A DNA stretch of 64,000 nucleotides, taken from positions 148,198,266-148,262,265 of the forward strand of contig NC_081555.1 of NCBI RefSeq assembly GCF_963082655.1, in the 5' to 3' direction. The notes below the pieces were generated by a model. That model was not told the DNA's origin and did no database searches. It was given only the letters and a program-made list of their open reading frames with translations. This stretch comes from Stomoxys calcitrans. Lineage: Eukaryota > Arthropoda > Insecta > Diptera > Muscidae. This document shows, piece by piece, positions 1 to 11,569 of this stretch (the stretch's first letter is position 1; every line of letters starts with the position of its first letter). The translations under genes and the position numbers were made by a program.

Positions 1-321
1 AGAGGGGAATAGAAAGAGGGTGAGAGAAAGAGAGAGAGATAGAGAAAGAAGGAGAGAGGGAAAGAGAAGAGATAGTGAAAGAAATAGAGGGAAAGCGAGG
101 GAACTATAGAGTGAGGAAGGAAAGTGTGAGAAAAAGAGAGTGTGAAGAAGAGAAAGAAAGTGAAATAGAGAGAGAGAGAAAGAAAGTGAAATAGAGAGAG
201 AGAGAAAGAAAGTGAAATAGAGAGAGAGAGAAAGAAAGTGAAAGAGAGAGAGACAACGAAAGAAAAAATTAAGGGAAAGAAAACGAGAGAAAAAGGAAGA
301 GAGAGAAAACAAGAGAAAACC
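1..321. repeat. GA-rich tract with 26-bp minisatellite
   Basis: Purine-rich GAGA/GAAA microsatellite. TGAAATAGAGAGAGAGAG-type units start at 161, 187 and 213, with a variant at 239, period 26 bp. The tract continues at 1589-1660 and 1967-2075, having been interrupted by a HINE and a SINE. Confidence 0.9.
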
Positions 322-1588
322 AAGTAAAAAGGCGTTAAGTTCGGCCGGGCCGAACTTTGGATACCCACCACCTCGGGTATATATGAAAACCACCTTCCGT
401 CAAAATCCGGTGCAAAACTCATACCTTATGTCCTATAGCAGAAATATGTGGAGGGGCTTAACTTAACTCTTTGTCCCAAATTTCGGCAACATCGGACAAT
501 AAGAGCGCTTTTTATGGCCCCAAAACCTAAAACCGAGAGATCGGTCTATATGGCAGCTATATCCAAATCTAGACCGATCAGTGCGATAATGCAGAAGTAT
601 GTCAAGGGGCTTAACTTAACTCACTGTCCCAAATTTCGGCGACATCGGACTATAAATGCGTGTTTTATGGTCCTAAGACCCAAAATCGGAGGATCGGTTA
701 TATGGTAGCTATATCCAAATCTGGACCGATCTGAGCCAAATTCACGGAGGACGTCGGAGGGCCACACAATGTCCCAAATTTCAGCAAAATCGGATAACAA
801 ATGTGGCTTTTAAAGGCCTAAGACCTTAAATCGAGAGATCGGTGTATATGGCAGCTATATCCAAATCTAGACCGATCTGAGCCAAATTGACGGAGGATAT
901 CTAAGGGCCTAACACAACTCACTGACTCAAATTATAGCAAAATCGGATAATAAATGTGGCTTTTATGGGCCTAAGACCCTAAATTTGAAGATCGGTCTAT
1001 ATGGCAGCTATATCCAAATCTGAACCGATCTGAGCCAAATTGAAGGAGGATGTCGAAGGGCCTAAGACAACTCACTGTCATAAATTTCAGCAAAATCGGA
1101 TAATAAATGTGGCTTTTATGGGCCTAAGACCCTAAATTGGAGGATCGGTCTATATGGCAGCTATATCCAAATCTAGACCGATCTAAGCCAAATTGATGGA
1201 GGATGTCGAAGGGCCTAACACAACTCACTGTCCCAAATTTCACCAAAATCGGATAATAAATGTGACTTTTATAAGCCTAAGACCCTAAATCGGCCGATCG
1301 GTCTATATGGGGGCTATATCAAGATATAGTCCGATATAGCCCATCTTCGAACTTAACCTGCTTATGGACAAAAAAAGAATCTGTGCAAAGTTTCAGCTCA
1401 ATATCTCTATTTTTAAAGGCTGTAGCGTGATTTCAACAGACAGACGGACGGACATGTCTAGATCGTCTTAGATTTTTACGCTGATCAAGAATATATATAC
1501 TTTATAGGGTCAGAAATGGATATTTCGATGTGTTGCAAACGGAATGACAAAATGAATATACCCCCATCCTTCGGTGGTGGGTATAATT
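322..1588 (-). mobile_element. HINE family B
   Basis: The complement runs from TATACCCACCACCGAAGG at the right to the GGCCCGGCCGAAC hairpin and CGCCTTTTTACTTGG at the left. It has a (GTCY)n core near 1440 and units of about 153 bp. It interrupts a GA-rich tract (1-321 and 1589-1660). Confidence 0.8.
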
Positions 1589-1660
1589 AAGAGAGAGAAT
1601 AAGAGAGAAAAAGCAAGAGAGAACGGAGAAAAATTATGAGAGAGTAAGAGAGAAAGAGCA

Positions 1661-1966
1661 CCACCGCAGCGCAGAGGTTAGCATGTCCGCCTATGACGCT
1701 GAACGCCTGGGTTCGAATCCTGGCGAGACCATCAGAAAAAATTTTAGTTTTCCCCTCTCAATGCTGGCAACATTTGTGAGGTACTATGCCATGTAAAACT
1801 TCTTTTGAAAGAGGTGTCGCACTGCGGCATGCCGTTCGGACTCGGCTATTAAAAGGAGGCCCCTTATCATTGAGCTTAAAACTTGAATCGGACTGCACTC
1901 ATTGATATGTGAGAAGTTTGACCCTGTTCCTTAGTGGAATGTTCATGGGCAAAATTTGCATTTGCA
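1661..1966 (+). mobile_element. tRNA-derived SINE
   Basis: About 305 bp. Box A-like GCGCAGAGGTTAGCATG, box B GGTTCGAATCC at 1710-1720, a conserved tail part (GGACTCGGCTATTAAAAGGA, GTGGAATGTTCATGGGC) and a 3' end TTTGCATTTGCA. It is inserted in the GA-rich tract. Confidence 0.85.
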
Positions 1967-2553
1967 AGAGAGAAAGAGTGTGAGAAAGAGAGAGGGAGAA
2001 AAAGAGAGCACGAGAAAGAGAGAGAGGAAGATAAAGAGCAAAAGAGGGAGCAAGAGAAAGAGAGAGGGAGAGAGAAATTTGTCTTAAAAGAATTCTAGAT
2101 CCTGTTGGAAAAAGTCATTCCAATGCGGTTTCTATTGGCATAAAGTGGACGAATTAAAAAACATAAAAAAAATGTTGCCCTCATAAATGGTCATGTTTTG
2201 GGACAAAATTTGGCAAACATTTGGGTAAAAGTCAGAAATTTTAGAAAGCTTCAAAAATCCAAATAAAATTTTTCTGTAAACTTTAGGACGAATTTATGTC
2301 AGAGATAATAAAATCGTATTTGATAATAACATTTTTTCTACAAAAAAATTTCGTTTTCGATTTGCTTTTTTTTATTTCAAAAATTAAAAAATTTTAAAAT
2401 TTTTTTACATGTTTTTTTTTGTCAATTTTTGTCTTAAAAACTTTTTTTTTCTAAATTTGCAACAGACAATTTTTGTTGTCTAAAATTGTTTTTTTTTTTT
2501 ACAATTTTTTTAACAGAGGTGAGAGGACTTTGGGCATGACAGTTAGCATATTA
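1967..2553. other. GA-rich tract end, then AT-rich sequence
   Basis: GAGA repeats to about 2075. Then AT-rich sequence with words like AAAATTTTTTTACATG, and no frame or recognised element. Confidence 0.5.
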
Positions 2554-2778
2554 TTGGGTTGCCCAAAAAGTAATTGCGGATTTTTTAAAAGAAAGTAAAT
2601 GCATTTTTAATAAAACTTAGAATGAACTTTAATCAAATATACTCTTTTTACACTTTTTTTCTAAAGCAAGCTAAAAGTAACAGCTGATAACTGACAGAAG
2701 AAAGAATGCAATTACAGAGTCACAAGCTGTCAACGCCGACTATATGAAAAATCCGCAATTACTTTTTGGGCAACCCAA
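2554..2778 (-). mobile_element. Mariner-type MITE
   Basis: 225 bp with inverted ends TTGGGTTGCCCAAAAAGTAA, flanked by TA on each side. Internal words such as AGCTTGCTTTAGAAAAA match the other copies, here in reverse. Confidence 0.88.
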
Positions 2779-2924
2779 TATATGCAATCCAAAAATTTTT
2801 AAAATTTTATAAATTCTTTACAAATGTTTTTCTATTTTTTTTTTAATGTTTTCAATGTTATTTTAAATATTTTTTAAATTTGATAATTTAATAATTTTTA
2901 ATTTTTATATTTCAATACGTACCA

Positions 2925-4082
2925 TAGGATGGGGGTGTACTAATTTTGTCATTCCGTTTGGAACACCTCGAAATATGCGTTTAAGAGTCTTCATGACACT
3001 TTAAGTCGATCTAGCCATGTCCGTCCGTCTGTCTGTCAAAAGCACGCGTACTTTCGAAGCATTAAAGCTAGGCGCTTGAAATTTTGTACAAATATTTCTT
3101 ATTAGTGTAGGTCAATTGGGATTGTAAACGGGCCAAATCGGTCCATGTATTGATATAGCTGCAATATAAACAGATCTTGGGTCTTGGCTTCTCGAGCCTC
3201 TAGGGGGCGCAATTCTCATTTGATTTGACTGAAATTTTGCATGTCGTGTGTTGGTTTCATTTTCAACAATTGTGCTAAGTATGGCTCCAATCGGTCAATA
3301 TCCTGATATAGCTGTCATATAAACCAATCTCCCGATTAGACTCTAGATTAGCTTCTTGAGGGCGCATTTATTATCACATTTGGCTGAAATTTTGCACATA
3401 TCGTTGAGGAATGTCTTCCAACAACTGTACCATGTGTGCTCTGAATCAGTCCATAACCTGATATAGCCGTCATATATACCCATATCCCGATTGAACTTCT
3501 TGAGCATCTAGAGGGCGCAATTCGTATCCAATTTGATTGAAATTTTACATACGTCGTTTTGGTATGACTTCCAAGAGTTGTGCAAAGTATGGTCTAAATC
3601 GGTGGATAACTTGATATAGCTCTCATGTAAACCGATCTCCAAATTTGACGCTCTAGCCGCTGGATTGTGCAATTTTCACTCGATTTGCCTGAAATTTTGG
3701 AGGTGATATTTTTCTATGACTTTTAACAGTCAAGACAAGTATGGTGCTATCGGTCAATAACTCGATGTAGCTCATATATTGTGTTGCCCAAAAAGTAATT
3801 GCGGATTTTTCATATAGTCGGCGTTGACAAATTTTTTCACAGCTTGTGACTCATTCTTTCTTCTGTCAGTTATCAGCTGTTAATTTTAGCTTGCTTTAGA
3901 AAAAAGTGTAAAAAAGTATATTTGATTAAAGTTCATTCTAAGTTTTATTAAAAATGCATTTACTTTCTTTTAAAAAATCCGCAATTACTTTTTGGGCAAC
4001 CCAATATATCATTCAAAGAACTTGACAAATGCGATCCATGGTGAGGAGTATATAAGATTTCGCCCGGAGAGTATATAAGATT
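2925..4082 (+). mobile_element. HINE family A, interrupted by a MITE
   Basis: Starts ACCATAGGATGGGGGTGTAC, has (GTCY)n at 3018-3038 and a 153-bp-like array. It is interrupted by the mariner MITE at 3779-4004. It resumes with the GATCCATGGTGAGG-type end and decays at GATTTCGCCCGGAG. Confidence 0.7.
3779..4004 (+). mobile_element. Mariner-type MITE in a HINE
   Basis: 226 bp, ends TTGTGTTGCCC and GGGCAACCCAA, TA flanks at 3777 and 4005. It is inserted in the HINE at 2925-4082. Confidence 0.85.
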
Positions 4083-4107
4083 AAAGTAAATAAATAAATA
4101 TGAAAAA

Positions 4108-4279
4108 AATAAATAATAAAATATTACAAAAAAATTTTAAATAAAAAAATTAAAAATATATAAAATAAAAAGAAACTGGTTAAGGCGTGCTTAATTCAGG
4201 CTTTAACTTGTTTCTTTTTATTTTATATATTTTTAAATTTTTTTATTTAAAATTTTGTTGTAATTTTTTATTATTTATT
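4108..4279. repeat. Long palindrome (about 69-bp arms, 33-nt loop)
   Basis: The left arm 4108-4176 ends AAATAAAAAGAAAC and the right arm 4210-4279 starts GTTTCTTTTTATTTTATAT. The arms pair almost throughout, with a few mismatches and one extra base. The loop 4177-4209 holds AAGGCGTGCTTAATTC, reminiscent of a HINE 3' end. Confidence 0.85.
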
Positions 4280-5989
4280 GTATATATATGCATATATTTT
4301 TCCAAATTAATTTTTTTTTTAATTTTTTTTTTAGTCCAAAAAATTAAAAAAACGCTTCAATATAAATGTTCTAAACCATTAAATTTCAACAAAATCAGAC
4401 ATGAGAATCGAGTTAACCAAAGTAATATATGGTGCCATATTTCAATCTCTTAATTTGTAAATACTTTTGTATATTACAACAGACAAATGGACGTACATTA
4501 GTCCCAATTAAAAATTATTTTTAATTGGCACAAACTTTATTGTCATAGGTCTCCCTATATACTACTTGTTCCTCATTTGTTTATTATTTTTTTTTTATTA
4601 TTGAAAGATTACACAATGACTTTTATATTCTCCCCGTCACCCCGCTGTGGGTAAACCACTAATTTTACCTGTTAAAGATGCTGGTAATACGAGTATCTGC
4701 ATATACGTTTTGATTTTTTGCTCTTTGAGCAACCTGTGTGAATTCATTGTTAATTTAAACGTCTGTCACATGTAGAAATATACACAAACACACATACATT
4801 TATCTTTCAATTAAAATATTTAATTTATAATGCAATTAAGTTTTTCCTTTTGTACTCAATGCCCCCCCCCCCCGAATGTAGAAATGTTTGTTGTTGCTGC
4901 TCATATGCAAAAGTGTTTCTCACCGCCTCGCCGGCGATAGTGGTTTGTCATTAATTTTTGTTTTATTTTCTAAACTTTTAACACTGACCTGAATGATATT
5001 TTTCAGAAGCAACAACAAATGCTGCAGTTTTGTTGTTTCATCAGCCGCACCACGAACGCATGTGAGAAGAATACGAATGTTATGCTCTTAAGCAAACAGC
5101 AGCCGGCTGCTGTGTGTGCATTTTTTTTTTTTTTGCCTACAATTACAACTGTCAGTTAGTTGCTAGCTTGTTATTGTTGTTGGCAATAATTATGATCCAA
5201 CATTGTGTTTTATTATTGCCACCATGGTGGCTCTTGTTGTTATTGTGCGTTATGAGCTAGCCAGCAACCTGTTGACTTGCAAACAAAACAACAACACAGC
5301 CACCATTAATATTAAAGTTAGTACAAAGAGATCTTTGCCATAGAGCAAAGGTGTAAAGTTCACATGAACAAATGCACCAATGTGGTGCTCGTATATCTCT
5401 GCACATATGTGTGTGTGCGTAGTATTATGCATTTAATTGTGATTTTATTCTCTTAGATGTACGTGACCTCAAAGTTGTTTGGGTGAGTGGTATCTTAGAG
5501 AATAAATTTTTCTGGGGGGGTTTGGAGCATTGTGTGAGGTCATAAACAGAAGAGTCTGTAGGAGAGAGAGAGAGAGAGGGAGGAATGCACTGAGATAACC
5601 ATATTTTTGACAATATAATTGTTGAACTAGATATCCAATGAGTGTTGAATACTTGTTGAACAACTTGTTGAATAACAAATTCTATACTTCTTGAACAGTT
5701 GTTATTTTAATTTAAAGCTTTGCTTGTTAAAGCTATTACAATTTAAACCCAATTACTTGGAAACTGTTTAACGATTGCCTAACAAAATAGTCTTGTCAAT
5801 AAAATTCAAGACTTTCTTTGGTTAAAGGGCAAACCCCCTCTCACTGTCTCTCTTCCCTTTTTTGAATTATGACAATTACGTTGAGTGCTTTACTTTGGTG
5901 TCCAAATAAGGAATGTATGAAATGACGCATCAACGGCCCAAGCATTACTGTAAACTGTAAGTTACTGTAACTGTAAGTTACTGTAAACA
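4280..5989. other. AT-rich non-repetitive sequence
   Basis: No recognisable gene. It has a C13 run near 4861, a (GA)n run at 5562-5578 and CAACAA-rich patches near 5000-5300. It could be intron or 5' flank of Gmap. Confidence 0.4.
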
Positions 5990-6366
5990 ACACAAATAGC
6001 GCTCGTATGTCAAAACGTTCTAAGTACGTATAACCTCAAAAATGTCAAGCTTTTCGATAGAGCTATCAGTTGGCAGATTGCAACAAAAGGGTTGTCCAAT
6101 CCCGAAATATTGGGTTGCCCAAAAAGTAATTGCGGATTTTTCATACAGTCGGCGTTGACAAATTTTTTCACAGCTTGTGACTCTGTAATTGCATTCTTTC
6201 TTCTGTCAGTTATCAGCTGTTACTTTTAGCTTGCTTTAGAAAAAAAGTGTAAAAAAAGTATATTTGATTAAAGTTCATTCTTAGTTTTATTAAAAATGCA
6301 TTTACTTTCTTTTAAAAAATCCGCAATTTCTTTTTGGGCAACCCAATATAATAGGCAATTCTTGTA
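5990..6366 (-). mobile_element. Mariner end fragment (interrupted by MITE)
   Basis: The complement of 5990-6109 matches 33725 onward: ATTTCGGGATTGGACAACCC, a TTGCAATCTG stretch, GCTTGACATTTTTGA, ACGTACTTAGAACG. The last bases of the inverted terminal repeat continue after the MITE at 6347-6366. Confidence 0.7.
6110..6346 (+). mobile_element. Mariner-type MITE inside a mariner end
   Basis: 237 bp with TTGGGTTGCCC ends and TA flanks. Left flank GTCCAATCCCGAAATA and right flank TAATAGGCAATTCTTG together rebuild the end of the mariner seen at 33713, so the MITE jumped into that older element. Confidence 0.85.
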
Positions 6367-6477
6367 TGGGAATGATCGTAACTTCAATGAAAAGTAAATT
6401 TCCTCTGCTTCGCCTTCCTTGCGGATTCCAGACTAGAATATTTCTCGCTATTTCATCGCGGTCGTCCAAGACCCCAC

Positions 6478-7863
6478 GAAGTATTCTTGATCGTTATGAC
6501 ATTTTATGTCGATCTAGCCATGTCCGTCCGTCTGTCTATCCGTCTGTCTGTCGAAAGCACGCTAACTTTCGAAGGTGTTATGCTAGCCACTTGCACAATT
6601 TTGCACAAATACTTCTAATAAGTGTATGTCGGTTGGGATTGTAAATGGGCCATATCGATCCATGTTTTTATATAGCTGCCATATAAACCGTTCTTGGATC
6701 TTGACTTCTTGAGCCACTAGAGGGCGCAATTCTTATCTGATTGGGCTGAAATTTTGCGTGAGGTATTTTGTTGTGACTTCCAACAACTGTGCTAATTAGG
6801 GTTCAAATCGGTTCATAACCTGATATAGCTCCCATATAAGCCGATCTCCCGATTTCCATTCTTGAGCCCCTGGAAGCCGACATTTTTGTTCGATTTGGCT
6901 GAAATTTTGCACGTAGTGTTCTATTATGACTTCGAACAACTGTGCGTAGTACGGTCCAAATCGGTTTATAACCTGATATAGCTCCCATGTAAACCGATCT
7001 CCCGATTTGACTTCTTAAGTCCTTACAAGCCGCAATTTTTGTCCGATTTGGCTGAAATTTTGCATGCGATGTTCTATAACGACTTTCAATTACTGAGCCA
7101 AGTACGGTCCGAATGGGTTTATAACCTGATATAGCTCCCATATAAACCGATCTCCCGATTTGGCTTCTTGAGTCCTTACAAGCCGCAATTTTTGTCCGAT
7201 TTGGCTGACATTTTGTATGCGGTGTTCTATTACGACTTTCAACAACTGAGCCAAGTACGGTCCGAATGGGTCTATAACCTGATATAGCTCCCATATAAAC
7301 CGATCTCCCGATTTGGCTTCTTGAGTCCTTACAAGCCGCAATTTTTGTCCGATTTGGCTGAAAATTTGCATGCGGGGTTTTATTACGACTTTCAACAACT
7401 GAGCCAAGTACGGTCGGAATAGGTCTATAACCTGATATAGCTCCCATATAATCCGATCGCCCGATTTGATGTCTTGAGCCCTTACAAGCCGCAATTTTCA
7501 TCCGATTAAGTTAACATTTAGAACGTGGTGTTCCTTTATGACTTCCAACAACTGAGCCAGTTGTAATTAATGTCCGATTTGGCTGAAAATTTGCATGCGG
7601 TATTTTGTTGCGACTTCCAACAACTGTGCCAAGTATGGTCTAAATCGGCCTATACCCTGATATAGCTTCCATATAAACCGGTCTCTCGATTATCCCGGTT
7701 CGGTTCCTAGAAGCTATAATTTTTGCTGGTTTGACAGGAGTTTGCTATGTATAATAAATGTATGCCCTTCAACTAAATTTATTTTGTGTAAAATTTTTTG
7801 CAGAATCCATGGTGCTGGGTTCTCAAGATTCGGCCCGGCCAAACTTTGCACGCTTTTACTTGT
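6478..7863 (+). mobile_element. HINE family A
   Basis: Begins inside the 5' region (CTTGATCGTTATGACATTTT) and has (GTCY)n at 6522-6552. It contains about eight units of 153 bp (TAACCTGATATAGCTCCCAT) and ends GATTCGGCCCGGCC...CGCTTTTACTTGT. Confidence 0.8.
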
Positions 7864-8461
7864 TTAGATTTTTTTATTTAATACCATTTTTTGTCACAAA
7901 AAAATTTCATTTTCTTTTATTATTCCTAGAATTACCTTTTGCTTTCTTAACAGCTCAAACATTTGTTTTCGCTTATTTAACCCAAATAATCACATTTTCT
8001 CTTGGCCCAATGAGATTTAATAGGCTCTTGATGGAGTAGCCATTCCACTCATAACTGCAATTCAATACTAATAACAAGCAAGCGCGCATGCGTGCAACTG
8101 CATACTAAATATTTGTGTGCATTTTATGAGCTCAACTCGTCATATGTCAACTAAAACGACGTTTAATGTTGTCCCAGTTGCTACTCGGTTTAGTGATGAT
8201 CATGACTGGCTGCCCGGTGGCGATGTTGGTTAATGCATACGCCCGCCTCTCTGAACTTGTGTTTAACAAAACCATTGAAGCACATCCAACTTACTTAACA
8301 ACATAATCATCAGAAACATAAACATTTGAAAACTCTATAACATAAAATCTTTAAAAATTGGAGAGCATTATTCTCGTGGAATTGTAGGGTGATGGTATTC
8401 AATGGGTTTGGGCATTATCCCAAATGAGTTTTGAAAAGAACTATTTTGAATTACTTTTTTC
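7864..8461. other. Unassigned sequence between HINEs
   Basis: T-rich, without a convincing coding signal. Nothing recognised. Confidence 0.4.
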
Positions 8462-9722
8462 TGACACATATGTTGAAGGTCATAAGAGAAGCCGTTGTAC
8501 AAAATTTCAGCCAAATCGGATAATAATTGCGCCCTCTAGAGGCTCAAGAAATCTAGACCCCAGATCGGTTTGTATGGCAGCTACATCAGGTTATTGACCA
8601 ATTTAGTCCATATTTGACACAGTTGTTGAAAGCCATAACAAAACACGTCAAAATTTCAGCTTTATCAGATAAGAATTGCGCCCTCTAGAGGCTCAAGAAG
8701 TCAAGATTCAAGATCGTTTATATGACAGCTATATCAGGTTATGTACCGATTTGAACCCCACTTAGCATATTTGTTGGAAGTCATAACGAAACACGTCATG
8801 CAAAATTTCAGCCAAATGGGATAGGAACTGCGCCCTCTGGAGGCTCAAGAAGTCAAGACCCCAGATCGGTTTAAATGGCAGCTATATTATGTTCTTTACC
8901 GATTTGGACCATACTTGGCACAGTTGTTGGGAGTCATAACAGAAGACCATGTACAAAATTTCAGCTAAATCTGATGAAAATTGAGGGTTCCAGGCGCTTT
9001 AGAAGTAAAATGGGGAGATCGGTTTATATGGGAGCTATATCAGGTTATAGGCCGATTTGGACCGTTTATTGCACAGTTATTGGAAGTCATAACAGAGCAC
9101 CATGTACAAAATTACAGCCAAATCGGACAAATATTGAAGCTTCCATGCGCTCAAGAAGTAAAATCGGGAGATAGGTTTATATGGGAGCTATATCAGGTTA
9201 TAGACCAATTTCGACCGTACTTGGCACAGTTGTTGGAAGTCATAACAGAACACTATGTGCAAAATTTCAGCCAAATTGGACAAAAATTGTGGCTTCCATG
9301 GGCTCAAGAAGTCAAATCGGAAGTTCGGTTTATATGGGAGCTATATCAGGTTCTTGACCGATTTCTACTGTACTTGGCACAGTTGTTGGGAGTCATAACA
9401 GAAGACCATGTACAAAATTTCAGCTAAATCTGATGAAAATTGAAGCTTCCATGCGCTCAAGAAGTCAAATCTGAAGATTGGTTTATATGGGAGCTATATC
9501 CAAATCTGAACCGATATGGCCCATTTGTAATCCCCAACGACCTACATCAATTTTAAGTATCTTTGCAAAATGTCATGCGGCTAGCTCTACGCGTTCGACC
9601 GCTATCGTTATTTCGACAGACGGACGGATGGACGGACATGGCTAGTGTATGGGGTCCAAGATCAATATTTCGATCTAGGATCCCATAGGTGTATATCCCC
9701 ATGTTATGGAGGTGGGCATAAT
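8462..9722 (-). mobile_element. HINE family A, 3' truncated
   Basis: Array in reverse orientation (ATCAGGTTATAGACC-type words). The GACGGACGGATGGACGGAC core is at 9638, and the 5' terminus (CCCCATGTTATGGAGGTGGG) is near 9697. The hairpin end is missing. Confidence 0.75.
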
Positions 9723-9837
9723 AACCTTCCCTCTGTTTCTTAATGGGACGTTCCTGGCAAAATTTTCTAAATTTATATAAAATTTGGTACAAATTTTACC
9801 ATTTGGTGTGGGGATATTTATAAAAGTATCCCCGTTG

Positions 9838-9925
9838 TTCCTTTAGGAATGTTCATGGGCAAATTTTCAGTATCTTAAGGTATGACATGGAGGCCGCCGT
9901 GGCACAGAGTTTATTTTCCGGCGTG
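9838..9925 (+). mobile_element. SINE remnants
   Basis: A tail piece (TTCCTTTAGGAATGTTCATG) followed by a decayed head (GGCCGCCGTGGCACAGAG). Confidence 0.45.
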
Positions 9926-10069
9926 AACATCAACAAGATTTTCAACGGTGTTTTATCCCCTTACTTGTTTGAACCGTTGAGTAGAGCGGACGTTTTGTTA
10001 TTTCGCTCCGCAAGAATTTTCCTGTAACTCGTAATAGGTCATTATTTTTGAAAGAGAAAATTTAAGTCA

Positions 10070-11128
10070 CTCCAGCATAGCTGCGATAGAGGTATCCATT
10101 AGACGGTTGATGATCTGCGTCTGTTTCGAGTGGAGTGGCAGATCTAGAGACCGGGAATAGGCTTAGAAACGGTCTCCAAAGACCCAACAGCTGTGGTGGT
10201 GGTATCAGGCCGTAGCATGTTGTCAGCTACTGAAACCTCGACTGGTGGAGCGGCTGTTCCAGGCTCCACTAGCCGACACACGACTGGTCAGCAGGGGCTT
10301 TTGACGAATACATCTGGTTCGAGTCTAAAGGACAAGGCCGAACCTATTCTTTCTTCGCATGCCTATAATTTGCCTAGGACATCGGCCTACCCCGTTACGT
10401 TCTTTAAGAGGTTGGAATAATAGAAAAAGCATCGCTCTCAGGTTTACCAAGAGGCTTGAAGCGAATGATCCTAAAACTCTCACTAATAGGGAGAGAGACT
10501 CCCTAAATTGGGCTCGGGAATTCGCTGCATAGGCTACCCCAAGGACTACACGTCTAGATTCGGAAACTGCACCGCGGTCAGTCAAGAGGCTGCGGTCATC
10601 TGGAGGGCATCCCATGCTTAAAAGGACTAGGGCGAACAATAGTAGGATGGGTCACAGAACCTTTGCTAATGATGGTAGTTGTCGACTTGGGAGAAGTACA
10701 GTGCTGCATACCTAGGAATAGTTGGAGTGGGATAGTCCATACCTGGGGTTTTTGTTTTAGAAAGGGCAAGTAAGGCAACTTTTGCCCTATACACCTGTAA
10801 GAGAGTCATTGGCAAAAGTTGGGAGTTAAGACCGCGTGTCATGCTTTGGATATATACAGCATTTGTCGGACCTATAATGCTATATGGTATAGTAGTCTGG
10901 TGGACGGCGCTTCAAAAGTCCAACTACTGCTCAATACTTAACCGGATCCCAAGGACACAAACGCATTGAGGATGATACCATCTGATGCACTGAATTTATT
11001 GCTACATCTGGATGGTTCAACGGTAGGAACCAGAAGACATCTTCCTTCTTCTGTTCCTGGACAATGGACGAAAACGTCCAAGTGAGTCTGATGGCAGACT
11101 GCCACTTAAACCTAACCTAACCTAACAA
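10070..11128 (+). pseudogene. RNase H-type (I/R1-like) LINE remnant with telomere-like tail
   Basis: The 5' part (10190-10420) reads VVVVSGRSMLSATETSTGGA and may be ORF1-derived. From 10760 the frame gives ALYTCKRVIGKSW, IYTAFVGPIMLYGI and VWWTALQKSNYCSIL, the conserved region behind the RT. The internal RT is lost. It ends CCACTTAAACCTAACCTAAC. Confidence 0.7.
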
Positions 11129-11185
11129 TGGCTAGACCAACAAATGCAAATTTTGTATTTTGCAAACTTAAACCTAACCTAACCT

Positions 11186-11396
11186 TATCCCCTTACTAAT
11201 GCTGGCTACATTTGTAAGGCATCCTGCCATGTTAAAACTTCTCTACCAAGTGGTGTTGCTATGCGGCTCGCCGTTTGGACACGGTCGCTACTTAACGTTG
11301 AACTTAAACTTTGATCGGACTGCATTTATTGATATGAGAAAAGTATCCCCCGTTCCCCAAGGAAATATTCATGGGAAATTTAGTATTTAGTATAAG
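11186..11396 (+). mobile_element. SINE, 3' part
   Basis: Starts TTATCCCCTTACTAATGCTG and continues through CGGACTGCATTTATTGATAT to ATATTCATGGGAAATTTAG. The tRNA part is missing. It directly follows a (CCTAA)n LINE tail. Confidence 0.75.
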
Positions 11397-11405
11397 GTAC
11401 GAAGG

Positions 11406-11560
11406 AGGCCACCGCAGCGCAGAGGTTAACATGCACGCCTATGACGCTGAACGTCCGGGTTCGAATCCTGGCAGGACCATCAGAATATTTGTCGGCGGTG
11501 GTTATCCCCTCGTAATGTTGGCGATACTTGTGAGATACTTGCCATGTAAAAACGCTTGAA
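11406..11560 (+). mobile_element. SINE, tRNA-derived 5' part
   Basis: GGCCACCGCAGCGCAGAGGT with box B at 11458-11468. It stops at CTTGCCATGTAAAAACGC, where a HINE begins. Confidence 0.78.
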
Positions 11561-11569
11561 AACGCTAAA

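Noticed and set aside
1661..1740. Functional tRNA gene at box A/box B
   Set aside because: It cannot fold as a full cloverleaf by eye, and identical heads recur with a common SINE body at 11406, 16057 and 31593.
6803..7501. 232-residue repetitive reverse-strand frame (GRSVYMGAISGY repeats)
   Set aside because: It lies in a 153-bp HINE array. Because 153 is divisible by three, any stop-free unit stays open. The same pseudo-peptides occur wherever the array occurs.
11105..11186. True telomeric or subtelomeric (TTAGG)n DNA
   Set aside because: Only two to four units, attached to LINE 3' ends. Higher flies lack TTAGG telomeres.
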